A stretch of DNA of 51,364 bases from Rhizophagus sp. LPA8_4_AMF. Lineage: Eukaryota > Glomeromycota > Glomeromycetes > Glomerales > Glomeraceae. The stretch lies in the NCBI GenBank assembly GCA_021464525.1, contig JADRCO010000125.1:1-51364 (forward strand), written 5' to 3'. The notes below the pieces were generated by a model. The model searched no databases. It was not told the origin of the DNA and saw only the letters and a list, made by a program, of their open reading frames with translations. The translations under genes were made by a program, and so were the position numbers. Position 1 is the stretch's first letter, and every line of letters starts with the position of its first letter. Shown here piece by piece: positions 23,101 through 35,005 of this stretch.

Positions 23101-23423
23101 ACCTAAGAAACTACACCTTCATATCATCATCATCATCATTTTTTTTTGTCTATACTGGGTCACTTTTTGTTAATATAAATTGTGCTTTTTTCTCCCAAAA
23201 AATTATTAAGAAATTTATATTATAATTTATGCTATGAATCAACATGTTTACAAAAAACGCTCTTTTTGGATGTTAAGATTTTTTTATTTTTGCAAATGAT
23301 TTCTCAAATTATCTTATAACATATAATCCAACTTCAGAAGCTTACAAAAAATCTATTGATTAGCTAATCAGAATTAATGCACCTGCAAAATTAAATAATA
23401 AACATTAAATTGAAAAGCCTGTC
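20117..23423. other. Intergenic region with foldback element and unassigned open stretches
   Basis: About 3.3 kb without a confident gene. Open stretches near 20870-21100 and 21290-21545 on plus, and the same intervals on minus with few stops, read as non-repetitive protein but match nothing I know. An open frame at about 22730-22910 reads WIDEGEERVNKRIDHIDLTY and is also unassigned. These may be relics of decayed genes. The inverted-repeat element at 22095-22480 is listed separately. Confidence 0.45.
22095..22480. mobile_element. Foldback / MITE-like element of TTTGGGATTT repeats
   Basis: The left half is built of CCCAAATTGTT / AAAATCCC units, and the right half of their reverse complements (CAACAATTTGGGATTT, GGCAACAATTTGGG). 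The outer ends match as inverted repeats: ATGCTGAAA...ATGCCGAAA on the left and TTTCGGCATTAT...GATTTCAGCAT on the right. No transposase is encoded. It looks like a small non-autonomous foldback element, but target-site duplications are not clear. Confidence 0.65.
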
Positions 23424-24260
23424 TTAAGACCGAGGTTTTTCTTTCTTTTCCTTGTATCTATAAATATTTACAATTAAAATAAGTTAAATGAAAAAAATAA
23501 CAAGAATAAAGAATGTACTTACAGAGCAAGGAGTGATACACCCGAGACTTTGACCACTTTGAAACGAACTCCAGGAATATCACCGATCTACAAAAGTAGC
23601 GTAATCAGACCGCTGAATCTAGTTAAATTTAAAGAATGGTCGAATACTTACGGCGCGACCTTTACGACCAAATCCTGCAATCAGAACTTCATCATTTTCA
23701 TCTACATAATTTAAACAACCATCATTGGGAACGAAGGCCGTAACTTTCTTTCCATTCTTAATTAATTGAACTCTAACACACTTGCGAATAGCAGAATTTG
23801 GTTGCTTGGCTTCCACGCCACTTTTTTAGACAAATAAATAATCATGCAGAGCGAAATTATAAAAAATAAATTAAATAAGTTTTAATTCTTTAATTATTAA
23901 AATAATAGATCAGAAAGATCAGGAGATAAAATTACATTTTTTCAAGTACAATGCCTTTTGCATGAGAGGCACCGCCAAATGGTGAAGATTTGTAAGCGGT
24001 ACCTAATGCTCTCTTCTTATACGCTTTATCAGCCCATCGTTCTACACGACGGTGTGTACGTAGTTTACGAGCGCTTTGCAATCCTCTGGGTTTTCCTTTA
24101 CCTAATATAATGCGAAATTCAATTAGATATCTTAGAAAACGGGCTGGAAAAAAAATTTTTTATAAACCTGTAACTCTATTATTAAATTTCTTGCAAGGTT
24201 TAAAAGATAAAATAATAAAATTCCTTAAGCTAATAAATAGAAATGATAACTCTTACCCAT
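23424..24260 (-). CDS. RPS23: 40S ribosomal protein S23 (uS12)
   Basis: Small-subunit protein at the decoding centre, involved in translation accuracy. Five exons splice in frame: 24260-24257 (ATGG), 24101-23936, 23820-23652, 23587-23523 and 23457-23424, giving 145 residues. Nearly every block matches eukaryotic S23: [19 protein letters not shown], the [17 protein letters not shown] segment, [39 protein letters not shown] and [20 protein letters not shown], ending KEKKEKPRS. The conserved QPNSAIRKC loop, containing the proline that is hydroxylated in other eukaryotes, is intact. It is divergent from the NELF-C/D gene, with 191 bp between start codons. Confidence 0.95.
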
Positions 24261-24451
24261 TTTACCTATTCTTAAGAAGATGGGATGAAACGGAGGAGGA
24301 ATCTTTGATTCATTTTTTTCACATTTAATACAAATCTAGCTATTGGCTGATATAAAGTGATTGTGTAACAATAGCCATTTAAAAAATAATATAAATAGTT
24401 ACAAGTCACGATAGTTTTGCTATTTAGGTTGCGCTAATAATTTTTATCAAA
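24261..24451. promoter_or_regulatory. Shared divergent promoter RPS23 / NELF-C/D
   Basis: Only 191 bp separate the two start codons on opposite strands. The interval must contain both promoters and 5' UTRs. No TATA box is evident for either gene. Assignment as a bidirectional promoter is inferred from layout. Confidence 0.6.
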
Positions 24452-27400
24452 ATGTTCAATAATTTTTATCAGAATCAAAAGTTACTTCGCGATGATCCTG
24501 AAGTAACCGAGTTCTTGAAGACGAAATTAGGGGTTAATGTAAGAAGTGGTTTCTTTTTTTTTTCTTCGTTATATACGCGTTGAATATTAGTATAATTATA
24601 TATATCTTTTTTTATTACCCTTACGAATTTTTGTAGCTTGACGGTACCGAGCGAGAATTCATTGGTTTTATGTCAAGTTTCTTGAGACAGTATAATGTAA
24701 TGTCCTTCGATATCAATCCGATAGACCCTAGTGACGATGCTATAAGAAAGACAGTACAACGAGTACTAAGACCAGGTTACCTGTTATATTAAAACAATTA
24801 TCAAGATTATACTCTTTTTATTAACTATCCTATTTTTTTCTAGATTCTCTTTTTGAACCAGGAATTCAAGATTCGGTTCGCGATTATCTTGAAATTGCGA
24901 CCGAAGGAACTACGGCAATATTTTCTTCGCTTGTCGTGTCATATAGAGGTTACCCCAGCAGAGCTAATGTCTTAATGAGTATGATAAATGCCTTCTCTGA
25001 TCAAAGTCCACATAATCCAAATGATCCAACGGCAAGAGGGCGCGAGGAAGGGATCGAATGTTTGAAAAAAGTGTTAAAGGCAAAGTATGACGCCAAGAAG
25101 ATAGACGAAACACTTATAAAAAATGGCAGAGTAATTATTTTTTAATCTGGTTCGCCTTATATTTCATCAGGAATTAATCAATGTTTTTTTTCAAACGTAG
25201 TCTTTAAATCCAGTGTTAGAACTTATAGATAAAGCTGAATGGCGTAAAGTGATATATGAACTTTCAGAGAAATATCCTGACAGCCAATTTTTGAACGTTT
25301 TGATTCAGGTATATAATTGTTAGCAATTTTATTTGTTATAACTTTTTCTTATGAGGAATGCAATCGTTATTAGAGAATAGCGGATCAAGGTTTTGTTGGT
25401 GAAATAAAACATCTCAAAACTGCGTCAACATATATTGAGGTGTATTCAAAGGTTTTGCTTGATCAATTCAATACGTTATTAAACGCGGATGACGCGAGCT
25501 TATCTAAATTTTTGCCGGATTTAGTGGTGGGTTTTTTTCACATATTCTGTTATTTTTACAAAAAATAAGTTAACTTCACTTTATTTTTATAGAAAACAGC
25601 AAGTCAGCATCCACACACGTATCTTTTTGTTCAAACGTTAATAAAGCGATTGATTCAAGTACCAAATGGTTACCCGTTAAGAAAATTGGCTAAAGAGTTG
25701 GAAAAAGGCGTAATTGATGGGCGGTACATATATACACATTATACACACGATTCTGAAATTTTAAATTATGCAAATCTAATATATTCTGAATTGATAGAAA
25801 TGATCTAGTAATAACATTGAGAAACTTGTTATCGGCTCCACCAGCCGCTATTGCATCATCTATTTTTCATATACCACCAACACCTGGAGATGTGGTCGCG
25901 GTAACTATTTATATATTTGTCATTATAATATCTTTTCTCACATTTCTAAAAAATTTTTTTTTTTTGGCGCTTATTGTAGTTGTATAAGCAATATAGTTCT
26001 AAACCACCACCTTCTCCTATATTTTTACGCGATCCTCAATTGCTCTGTATGTAGTGTATTTATCTGGTTTGTTTATTATTTTTTTTTAATTTGTGGTAAT
26101 GTCAAACGCGTCTAAAAAATTTGTTCATGCAATTGCTATGCGGATATTTTAGATTGGTTATTAAATAATATATTCGTACCTTCTGAGAAAAACAAAAACT
26201 TGAAGCAAGATCTTAAGGAAAAGTATTTATATTTAGCGGCTTTTGCTTCAAGTGCCAAGGAATTATTGAACGGAAAGGTAGAATAGCTGTATATGTCGTA
26301 CACAATAAATTCATTTTCCATTCTTATTAATTATCTTTTCTAAAATAGATTGATTCTTCACAAGTCGATAGTACCTTTATAACACTTAAAAAACTCGAAG
26401 CTGCAGTTTCTAAGAAAGGTGCAACGACTACCGAATTCGGTAGCATTGTTAAAGAAATTTTAGAATATATAGAGTAAGTTTTACCTTATCGTGATAACAT
26501 ATGTTTTACTATAAGTAATTTAAATGTTATTCTGTTTGATTTTGAGTATAGTACTCCGATAGCTTCAATGGCCTTAATCTTTTGGATTAAACATCTTTTA
26601 CGCGACACGTCATTTTATGAGAAGCATTTCAAACATCATGAAATCCCAATTCCTCATCTGCTTCTTGAGGAGGTAAAAAAATCATGTTTCCCTTTTTCAA
26701 AATGTATATTTTTTTAATAATAAGTCATTATGTGATTTGAAGATTGCGTATCGTCATCCTTATCAACGAACACACGTTTTTAACGCGTTTAAAGCTGAAC
26801 TGGAATCAAATTCATGGAAACTTACACCGGAAATTATGGTTTTGTGCAACTTTTATAATTTGGTTATGTTAATAGTACGGTATGTAACAGTTTGATTTAC
26901 GCGTTTATTTCATTCACAATTACAGTTGGGTCTGCGACAACAATTATTGGATCGAATGATTTACTTGATACAGCTTGGATTTGTTATACAAGTCATGATG
27001 TATATTGAAAAACAAGCAAAAAAATTAGAGGAAAGATTAATAATCTATTTTATCAAAAAGGTAAGTGTGTTCTTAAAGGATTTCTATTTTTGATTATAAA
27101 TGTTGTATCCAAAAGAAGAAACTCTGTCACATAATTAGCTAAACTAATTTCCATATATTGGATATTTATGCCTTGGTGATATATATGATTTAAGTTTTCG
27201 AAACTTTTGTTACAACATTTATTGAAAATAACGTTATTCCAGTTATCTGGCTTACGCAAATTAATAAGCCACATGTAAAAAATTCTCTCTAATTGTTTTT
27301 AGGTTGTTCAAATAATTGGACCGCCCTATTCAAAAGATTTTTATTGTATAATGATAAAGTTAATTGAACCATTTGATGTTGTCTTGGAAGCTCAGTCAGA

Positions 27401-27576
27401 TACAAGAATACTAATTAGACAATTCCTTGGTATGATAGATCTTTTCTCCTCTTTTGATTCCTTTGCTTTTTTATACGTACTTATATGAACTTACGAATTT
27501 AGCTGATTGTCCTCAAAATTTGAATGATAAAGAAACCTTTTATGTTGTTTCTAAACTTAAAAAATGTTTCAGTTAG
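24452..27576 (+). CDS. Negative elongation factor subunit C/D (TH1 family)
   Basis: A subunit of NELF, which with DSIF holds RNA polymerase II in promoter-proximal pause. Fifteen exons splice in frame (24452-24538, 24637-24775, 24844-25130, 25201-25308, 25374-25526, 25593-25723, 25798-25900, 25980-26046, 26153-26277, 26349-26473, 26552-26672, 26743-26838, 26926-27060, 27303-27429, 27503-27576), giving 625 residues; the human protein is about 590. Strings that follow the TH1/NELF-C/D family along the length are WRKVIYELSEKYPDSQFLNV, IADQGFVGEIKHLKTASTYI, HTYLFVQTLIKRL, LRQQLLDRMIYLIQLGFVI and IIGPPYSKDFYCI. The acidic N-terminal region of animal proteins is absent. Yeasts lack NELF, so finding this subunit in a fungus is notable. 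Genes for NELF-A, -B or -E are not in this window. Exon ends at 26838/26926 are the least certain. Confidence 0.85.
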
Positions 27577-27838
27577 GGTTAAACTTGGATTAGAGTGGTT
27601 AGATTCGATATTTCTACCAGAAAATTAATACAGTTTTATAATATATAATTGAATTATTGAATACAAGCTTAATTGCATTAATAATAATATATAAAGAAAA
27701 AATACCATATTATAAGGATATATAGTATTGAGTAATAAACAATATTGCTAGAATTTTTTTTATCTATTTTTTATTATTTTATAAAATAGCACTAGATTTG
27801 CAAAAACATAAACCATTGAAAAAATAACATTTAGATTA
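27577..27838. other. Convergent 3' flanks
   Basis: 262 bp between the stop codons of NELF-C/D and the UPF0014 gene. AT-rich and without features. Confidence 0.6.
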
Positions 27839-29490
27839 TTAACTTCTATTACTTAATAATCCTAATGATTCTTCTTCTTCTATATCAACTTTTTTTGTGA
27901 AACAACAATATAAAATATTTTTTAAGCCAATTATACTACGTTTTATGCTATTTAAAAATTCATCCTTTTTGGCAAAAATCCATGGTTTTGAACTTGATAT
28001 TCTATCATTTCTCAATCGATGTGAGTTATCTATACAAGAGAACATACATACCTTTTATGAAAAAATTATGAATTGTGAATAAATTGCTTGTAATTACATG
28101 TGAAGAAATCAAAGATTTACTTACAAAAATTGAAGATAATACTGCCAATGCCGTAGATGCAGATATCATGAACATGATAATCTGTTGATATTTGACAGCA
28201 TCCATTATAGGTGCACCACCAATAATTTGACCGGTCATCATACCTAATTGAGAAATTTACTATTTAGATACAATATATAAGTACTTATATTTAATTAATT
28301 AGGATATCTAAAAATTACCTGGGATAGCAATCAATCCAATTATACTAAAAATGTAAAATACAGGTTTATCAATATTATAATAAATAAATAAAAATAGACG
28401 GACTAAAAGTTACCTCATAGAATTAATAGTAGGTAACATAGCTAATCTTATCGCTTCAACTGCAACCGGACGACCGGCTTCCCATCGAGAAGCACCAAAT
28501 GATAAGTACATTTCTATCTTTTCCTTTTGTTCACTAACATTTTATAATATAAGGAGCTAATTAGTAGAAGTTTACAGCAATGAATACAAGATGTATAATC
28601 AATTACCTTAATTGATTAAGCGCATAAGACGTGGCAACAGCTATTGCTGACATACCATTCCCAAGAAGCATTCCCATTGTTGGAACAAATATCTGTGGGT
28701 CCCAAAATTTTTCTTGATTCAAAGCATAACGCGATCCTTAATTTAACAAGAAATCAGTTAGATAAAAAGAAGCGAACGAAATAAATATCAATTAAATAAT
28801 ATGTATAACTTACCGATAGTACCGATTATCATAGTACTTACTCCCAGCGAAACAAAGACGGACAAATACTATCAAGTTTACAAAGATATATCATTAATAG
28901 CTTTATTAACTTTTATAGATATATATATATATACCATGCCGGCGTGTCTCATCTTGCTCTTATTAAATACTATTTCATTGGCGCCAAGAAAAACAAGTAC
29001 AACTAAAAGGAGCAATTTAATTAATGAAGTAATAAAGCAATCGATTGCAAAATTCAATTATGACTTACAAATCATTGCAAAAACAATATAAGGATTTTGT
29101 GCTTTAAAAACATCTTCAAGAACTAAGCCCTAATTGTAGCGATTTAGTAAATTAATAAAAGCGATATTTTAATCATAACCAAAATGAAAGCTAAAGGTAG
29201 CAAACCATTAAGGTCAATTGTACAACACAACGGACCGCGCTGACAAATAAAGATGTTTCTAAATGTAAACCAAATGATATTGATATTATACCTAGATATT
29301 TAATAAATGAAAATTAATATATGTATTACAATACAGCAATTAAATAACTATTACCTACCATTTATAAGAATAAACGTTGAAGCTATTCCTACATGATACC
29401 ATTCGAGTGGAACACCGTCGACTTCACTGGAATCTCGACGACAAGTATCGTCTTGATAACTAAGTAATGGTCCGTTGGCATTAAAGACCA
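27839..29490 (-). CDS. UPF0014 family membrane protein (FetB / ALS3-like transporter permease)
   Basis: Polytopic membrane protein of the UPF0014 family. Bacterial FetB exports iron, and plant ALS3/STAR2 works in aluminium tolerance with an ABC partner. The gene has many exons; a signature exon reads FVPTMGMLLGNGMSAIAVAT, the next GASRWEAGRPVAVEAIRLAM, then LPTINSMSIIGLIAIPGMMT and GQIIGGAPIMDAVKYQQIIM, which are the most conserved parts of the family. The N-terminal exon (29490-29359) has a soluble stretch followed by the first membrane segment. The last exon, spliced from near 28120 to about 28034, adds a basic and then acidic tail ending EEEESLGLLSNRS. The protein is about 300 residues. 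Substrate and ABC partner cannot be told from sequence. It faces the CBS gene divergently, with about 500 bp between start codons. Confidence 0.85.
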
Positions 29491-29990
29491 TTTTGTTAGA
29501 CTAAAAGTTATTGAATTAAGCCTTGACAAAAAAATCTCGTGCGAGAATTCACATTACCAATCATAGTTAGGGATCAAGGTAAAAATTTTATGATATCATA
29601 AAGCAAATATCTTTTAAAGTTAATAATGAACGCACCCTGCTGATCACAAACATGTATAACAGATAACCTTTTTTCCCGTTACAAAAAAGGATTTTGGGGA
29701 TCATCTTATTCATCTATATATCAGATATTGTAATTTTTATTAAATATTGGTAATATTGGTGCAAAAAATACAAACTAAAGAAAAACTTGTCAAAAAGCAG
29801 TTTAAAATTGTATATATTAAATACGGTAATGACTAATGATAAACCCTTTTCTAATATAAATGTTAAATGTTACACGAACAATTAATCCAATAAAATCTTA
29901 TAGTACTATCACTGGGTTCTGGAATATCATACGATTATTCGTTTAGTCATTGATTTCGCGTTTTTTCAAGGAACATAATAAAATTTAAGA
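29491..29990. promoter_or_regulatory. Divergent intergenic region UPF0014 / CBS protein
   Basis: 500 bp between divergent start codons. It must contain both promoters. A GATATCATAAAG-type AT-rich stretch and a short poly-A run are present. No box was assigned. Confidence 0.5.
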
Positions 29991-31678
29991 ATGGACCCAG
30001 TAACTGGACTACCAAGATCGCGTCGTTCAACTACCGACTCGCATCGCGAAGGTCTTACCACTGAGACTCACGATTGGACCTTGGTGAAAGCCATTGAACT
30101 CGTAGAAGACCAAAAAATTATTATCATGTATGTATCATTAAATTGTTTTGTTTTTATTAATTATAACTAAAAAATAATGTTCTTTTCTTTTTTTAAGCGA
30201 TGGCGATACTGCAATAGAAGCAGCCTGTGATGTAAGAATTATATTATTTGTCCAAATAATTGAATGTCTGGTTAATTTTTCAATATTTTATTTTTTTTTT
30301 AGACCCTTATTAAAAATAATGTATCTTCTGCCCCAGTTTATGATAATAAAACCAAAACTTACGTTGGAATGATTGATTGGGCAGATGTTATGACCTATTT
30401 ATTAATTGTTTTGAAAAAGAAAGATATTTTAGAACAGCAACGAAAGTCCGATGAAGAATTGACTTCCGAATTTAACGATTTATTGAAATTGGCAATACAA
30501 AGTCAACCAGTTCCCGTAAAATTAGCTTCAGGTAATTTTAATAAAATTCTTTAATAGTAAGATAAAAGAAAAATTTATCAATTAATTTATAAAATGATAA
30601 AAAATATTTTTTATAGATCTATCCAATAGGAATCCTTTTTATTCGGTATTTCCTGAAACTTCATTGTTACAAGTGGTAGAATTATTTGGAAGTGGAACTC
30701 ATAGAGGTATTCTATTTCTTTTTTTTCGTAAAAATTGGTTAATTTACGCAATTTACATAAAAATCTTTAAATCATATTAGTTTCCGTTGTCGATGCGGAT
30801 GGTAATATGAAGGGCATATTAACTCAATCAAGAGTTATTAATTATCTATACAATAATGTATGATTATGCACTTATTTAAATCAAAAAACGCTATCATCAT
30901 CTTATTTATTTATGTCTATTTTACAGGTGACAAAATTTCCTCAGATCGAAGAACTTTTCCCAAAATCGGTATTTATATATATATATTGTTTTTGTGTTAT
31001 TTGTAGAGATATTGTAATTTTGAAACCATCATTTGATAGCTTCGTGATCTCGATATTGGAAAAAGTACTGTAATTTCTGCCCAAGCTGATTCCTTTGTAA
31101 TTGAAGCGTTAATAATGATGAGTAAGTTAATCATCTTTTTTTTTACTTGCTATCTTCTTCTCTATTAACAACTATATTTTGTTTTAAGATAAAAATTCAT
31201 TAAGTTCAATTGCCATTGTTGATGCCGATGGAGTTCTATTAGGAAATATTAGTATGTCGGATGTTAAAGTTTGTACAAGAATTTTCAAAGCCTTTTCATT
31301 ATTTTATACAAATTCTTTAATTATTGATAATTTATTTATTTTTGGCAGTACATTCTTAGAAGTTATAGTCATTCTTTAATGTGGAAAACATGTCAACAGT
31401 TTGTCGGTCATGTAAGAAGTAGACAAGGATTAGAGGATGGACAAGATAAATATCCAGTATTCGATGTTCGTCAAACATCCACGTTAGGATACACCATAGC
31501 TAAACTTGTAGCCACTAAAGCGCATCGAGTTTGGGTTGTAGATGAAAGAATACGAACCATAGGAATTGTAAGTTTGACAGATGTGTTATGTTTATTTGCA
31601 CGTTCTGCCGGAGCAAATCCAAAACCAAAGAGATCTGAGAACGCTTTGTCAAGTTCGTCTATACCGACAGATCCATAA
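29991..31678 (+). CDS. Four-CBS-domain protein (AMPK-gamma / SDS23-like)
   Basis: CBS-pair protein of the kind that senses adenine nucleotides. Nine exons splice in frame (29991-30127, 30198-30231, 30303-30531, 30617-30706, 30781-30857, 30927-30968, 31040-31121, 31189-31268, 31349-31678), giving 366 residues. Typical CBS strings recur: NNVSSAPVYDNKTKTYVGMI with DWADVMTYLL, VSVVDADGNMKGILTQSRVI, SLSSIAIVDADGVLLGNISM with SDV, and HRVWVVDERIRTIGIVSLTD with VLCLF, so there are four CBS motifs in two Bateman modules. There is no kinase or channel domain. It could be a SNF4-like regulatory subunit, an SDS23-type phosphatase regulator, or a plant CBSX-like protein. The sequence does not decide. A serine-rich tail ends the protein. 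Confidence 0.85.
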
Positions 31679-31867
31679 ATTAAAGAGAAATCTGGAAAAT
31701 ACCTGACATTATTATCCATTTTTATATTATTTATATTTTTCCAGCATGTGTTATGAATAAATTAATAATTATGATTACACTCAACATCTCAACATGTAAT
31801 TAAATTTTGATCGGAATTTTTAGTTTCACAGTATAAATAATTATAAATTTTCTTTAATAAACATTTG

Positions 31868-32964
31868 TTAGGAATTAATGTTGACATCTTTTGGTTTAGA
31901 AACCTCACTTGAAATTTCTTTTGATTTTTTATTAGAAGTGAAAAACATTATACCAAAAGAAAAAATTGCTAATCCAAATAAGCCCACTACAAGGAAGAAA
32001 ATAATTCAGTAAAAAAAAAAAATTTGATAAAAATATACAAAAATACAAGATTAAAATTATTTACATAATGCCATCCTAGTAGTTTCCCATTTTAATGCTT
32101 CAATATCAGTACGAACATCACCAGAACTTATTGTAAATTTATTATCAATTCTTTGAATATTAATTTCCTTTTTTTTCTGTTCCTCCCTTATATCAGCTTT
32201 ATAATTATTTATATCTAATTGTATAAAATGTCTCATTTTCCCAATATCATCTCGTAATTTTTGATGAAGTGATGAAACTTCTCTTTGAATTAAAGAATTT
32301 TCTGAACTTAGATCTACTAAACTATTTTTACGCATTATTTGCATTTCTATACGAAGGTCAGACAGTGATGCTTGAAACAAATAAGTTTCCTTTGTATAAT
32401 AGGGAAAAATGAAGAAAATTAGAAAATATAAATGTTTTATGAAAATTCATTTATAAGCAAAAGAATTTAATACATTTTCTAAGTTTGCTTTCGATAATAA
32501 TTTTGAACGTGTTTTAAAACTAATGTTAAAATCAAGTTAAATTGAGTTATAAAAAAAAAATAATAAGATAGAATAAAAATTTAAAGAATTTATACCCGTT
32601 AATTATCAAAGCTTCCATTCCTCTCATAATAGCTTCAGCTTGACCTCTAGTAAATCCTTGTACTTCTAAATCTTTAACAATTTTATAAGTATTAAAATAA
32701 TATTGTGGTTTATTTATTGGTTGTATCGTAGTCTTAATCTCCTTTTCTTTTGGTTTATCAGGAGATAAAGGTGATATTTGTTCTTGAATAGTTGAAAAAC
32801 ATTTATGAATGGAAATCGTTTTTTGTTCTCGAATACTGGGTCGAAATACCGATAAAGAACCTAAATATGAATGAATTAATTACATGTTTAAATGGTTATT
32901 ATTAAAAAGTTCGGATTTTACCAGTTATAGGAAATATTGAACGTTTTATGATTTGATTTAACAT
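31868..32964 (-). CDS. Mitochondrial coiled-coil protein, FMP32 / MCUR1 (CCDC90, DUF1640) family
   Basis: Inner-membrane mitochondrial protein family; the animal member MCUR1 affects the calcium uniporter and yeast Fmp32 respiratory-complex assembly. Five or so exons run from ATG 32964 to stop 31870-31868. The N-terminus is basic with Ser/Arg (MLNQIIKRSIFPIT), fitting a mitochondrial presequence. Then comes the family signature FNTYKIVKDLEVQGFTRGQA with EAIMRGMEALI, then SKLLSKANLENV. A long coiled coil follows: LRIEMQIMRKNSLVDLSSEN and EVSSLHQKLRDDIGKMRHFI with IRTDIEALKWET-type heptads. The last exon gives one membrane helix (GLFGLAIFSFGIMFF) near the C-terminus. The order of blocks is exactly that of the family. 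The 3' end converges with the CBS gene (189 bp between stops). Confidence 0.85.
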
Positions 32965-34082
32965 TTTATATACAAGAATTTCAAAAAAAGCGAGATAACA
33001 ATCAAGCAGATTAAATTTGATCTAATTTGCAGCTAATCACCGATCGTTTCACAAACAGCTCGGTGAAAAATTTTAAAGTTTAGCTTAGCTTTGTTTTACT
33101 TATGCAATACTTTATTTAGATTATTTACTATGAATAACTTTCGAGTCATGTTCGATATTTCGAATTCTAAATCGGTCATTAATTAATTATTCAGTAAACC
33201 AACTAATAAATTATTTGAGATTGTTAACCTTCCCGTATATATTTTAAAAATCATTATGATTTTTTAATTCTGAAATTGCTTTTTTAATAGCAGATAGTCA
33301 TTAAAGCCAAAATTATTTATTTCATAATAGTTGAAATTAATTTACATATAACATTTATAAATCTTTACATGAAATATTCTTAATAGCTAAAGTATTTTTA
33401 GAAAAAAAAAGGAATTTAAATTCTTGAAACTTTCTCAAAATATTTTACCAATTAAAATGTTACTTTTTGACCGGGCGGTGTATTTGTTCGGCGTAAAATT
33501 AGTTAGCTCATAGTATTCAAAATTTTAATTATTTTTATTAAACATTTTAAGGTGCTGCATATGGTGGGCCCCTTTTTATGTTTAACAATTTAAATTGGCG
33601 TATGAGTGATCATTGGCGTATATTCCGATACTTTGATAAAATTCCATGGAATTAAATTCATCACAACAGTAGAACTTTCTAACTTCCTGCACCCCCTACA
33701 GTATTATTATAAATCTTATTGTGCAAATATTTGGGAAGGTACCTCGGCTTTATTATGCATACGATAGTCCAATCGATTTAGATGGACGATATAATCTTCA
33801 TAACAAGCGAACAATGTTTGTACTTATTTAGTTTAAAAAAAAAACCAGCTCGTGAAATTGTTTCCTAAATAAAAATTCTATTTATAATCAGATCACTATA
33901 AACTGCAGCTAATTAACTAAATCTCCTTAAAAGGAAAATGTGATAAATTGCAATATTTACTGGTTGGATCAGAATTTTTTTTTATAAAGAACGAAATTTT
34001 GCAGTTATAAAAGTCGTCCTGCTTTTTTTCTCTCTTCTACCTATAATACCCTAATTTCTTATTTTTGAAAAAAAAAAAAAAA
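32965..34082. other. Intergenic region, FMP32-like / secreted protein
   Basis: About 1.1 kb without a gene. A GGGCGGTGTATTTGTTCGGC stretch near 33473 recalls the conserved 3' end of small-subunit rRNA in only about ten bases and is taken as chance. The right end carries the promoter of the secreted protein. Confidence 0.5.
34006..34013 (+). promoter_or_regulatory. Probable TATA box
   Basis: TATAAAAG lies 77 bp before the start codon of the secreted cysteine-rich protein, followed by a pyrimidine-rich stretch (CTTTTTTTCTCTCTTC) typical of a fungal transcription-start region. Position and sequence fit a core promoter. Confidence 0.55.
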
Positions 34083-35005
34083 ATGAAGTTATTCGCAATC
34101 ATATACATTGCTGTTATAGCTTTGGCTGCTTTTTCAAATGCACAAAGTATGTAATTAATTTATTTAATAAAATTTTTTTTTAAAAAAAAAATTTTTATTT
34201 ATTTTCTCTAATGGGTGTAAATATAGCACAAAATACAACAGCGAATCCAAATCTTCCAGAATTTCAATTTATTCTCACCCAGAAATCAGAACCAGAACGA
34301 GATAATATTTGTAAGACCAACATGGGTTTTTGCGAATCAAATTGTGGTGGACCGAATAAAGTATGTACTTGAACTCAAAAAAAGGATTCTTTCTTATCAT
34401 CTTCCTATTGTAATTCTAATTGTACTCTCTTTCCGTTTATTTAACATTAACACTTATAGGCTCCAATGGTAAGTAAATGCAAAACTCATTTACAAAAAAT
34501 TTTATAAATATCCATTATATTAACGTTTTATAAAAATTTATATTAGAACTTTTGTAATATAACCACAATGGGATGGGGATGTGGATGTAGCGATAAAATT
34601 CCGGATTTATCAGCGTACCAATGGCCAATTAACCGTGAGCATTGCATCGGATCAGGGGAAGCTTGCAAGACAGCCTGTCAAGATCCTAAAGTTCCAAATG
34701 AGAAAAAGCCAGAGTGTAATCTAGCTTGTATTGAAACATTCACTCAAAAGTGTGGTACACCAGCACAACCACTAGCCTATTATAATGTTCCGGATAGTGA
34801 GACCGTTCCAACATACGCCCCGCCCAAGAGTTCAACGACCGATAGTGCAAATAATAGTACTAGTACTAGTGGTACTAATGGCAGTCAATCAACTAATAAT
34901 GCAGCATCGGATAGTAAAAAGCAAAGTAGTGCTTCCTCAATAAATCATCTTGGAAATGCTGCTGTTGCTATGGTAATTGTTGCCTCTGGAATGTCTCTAC
35001 TTTAA
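34083..35005 (+). CDS. Secreted cysteine-rich, probably GPI-anchored protein
   Basis: Four exons splice in frame: 34083-34146, 34227-34360, a 9-nt microexon 34460-34468 (coding A-P-M), and 34547-35005, giving 221 residues. Residues 1-20 form a signal peptide. Residues about 45-150 hold regularly spaced cysteines (ICKTNMGFCESNCGG, WGCGCSDKIPDL, HCIGSGEACKTACQDP, CNLACIETFTQKC). This arrangement resembles the cysteine-rich domain of fungal GPI-anchored surface proteins (DUF7707-like). A Ser/Thr/Asn-rich linker follows (about 165-200), then a C-terminal hydrophobic segment (GNAAVAMVIVASGMSLL) as in GPI-anchor signals. It probably acts at the cell surface or in the cell wall. Function is unknown; it could also be a symbiosis-related secreted protein. 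Confidence 0.8.

Noticed and set aside
33465-33500. Sequence like the conserved 3' end of small-subunit rRNA (GGGCGGTGT)
   Set aside because: Only about ten bases match and the flanks do not; probably chance.
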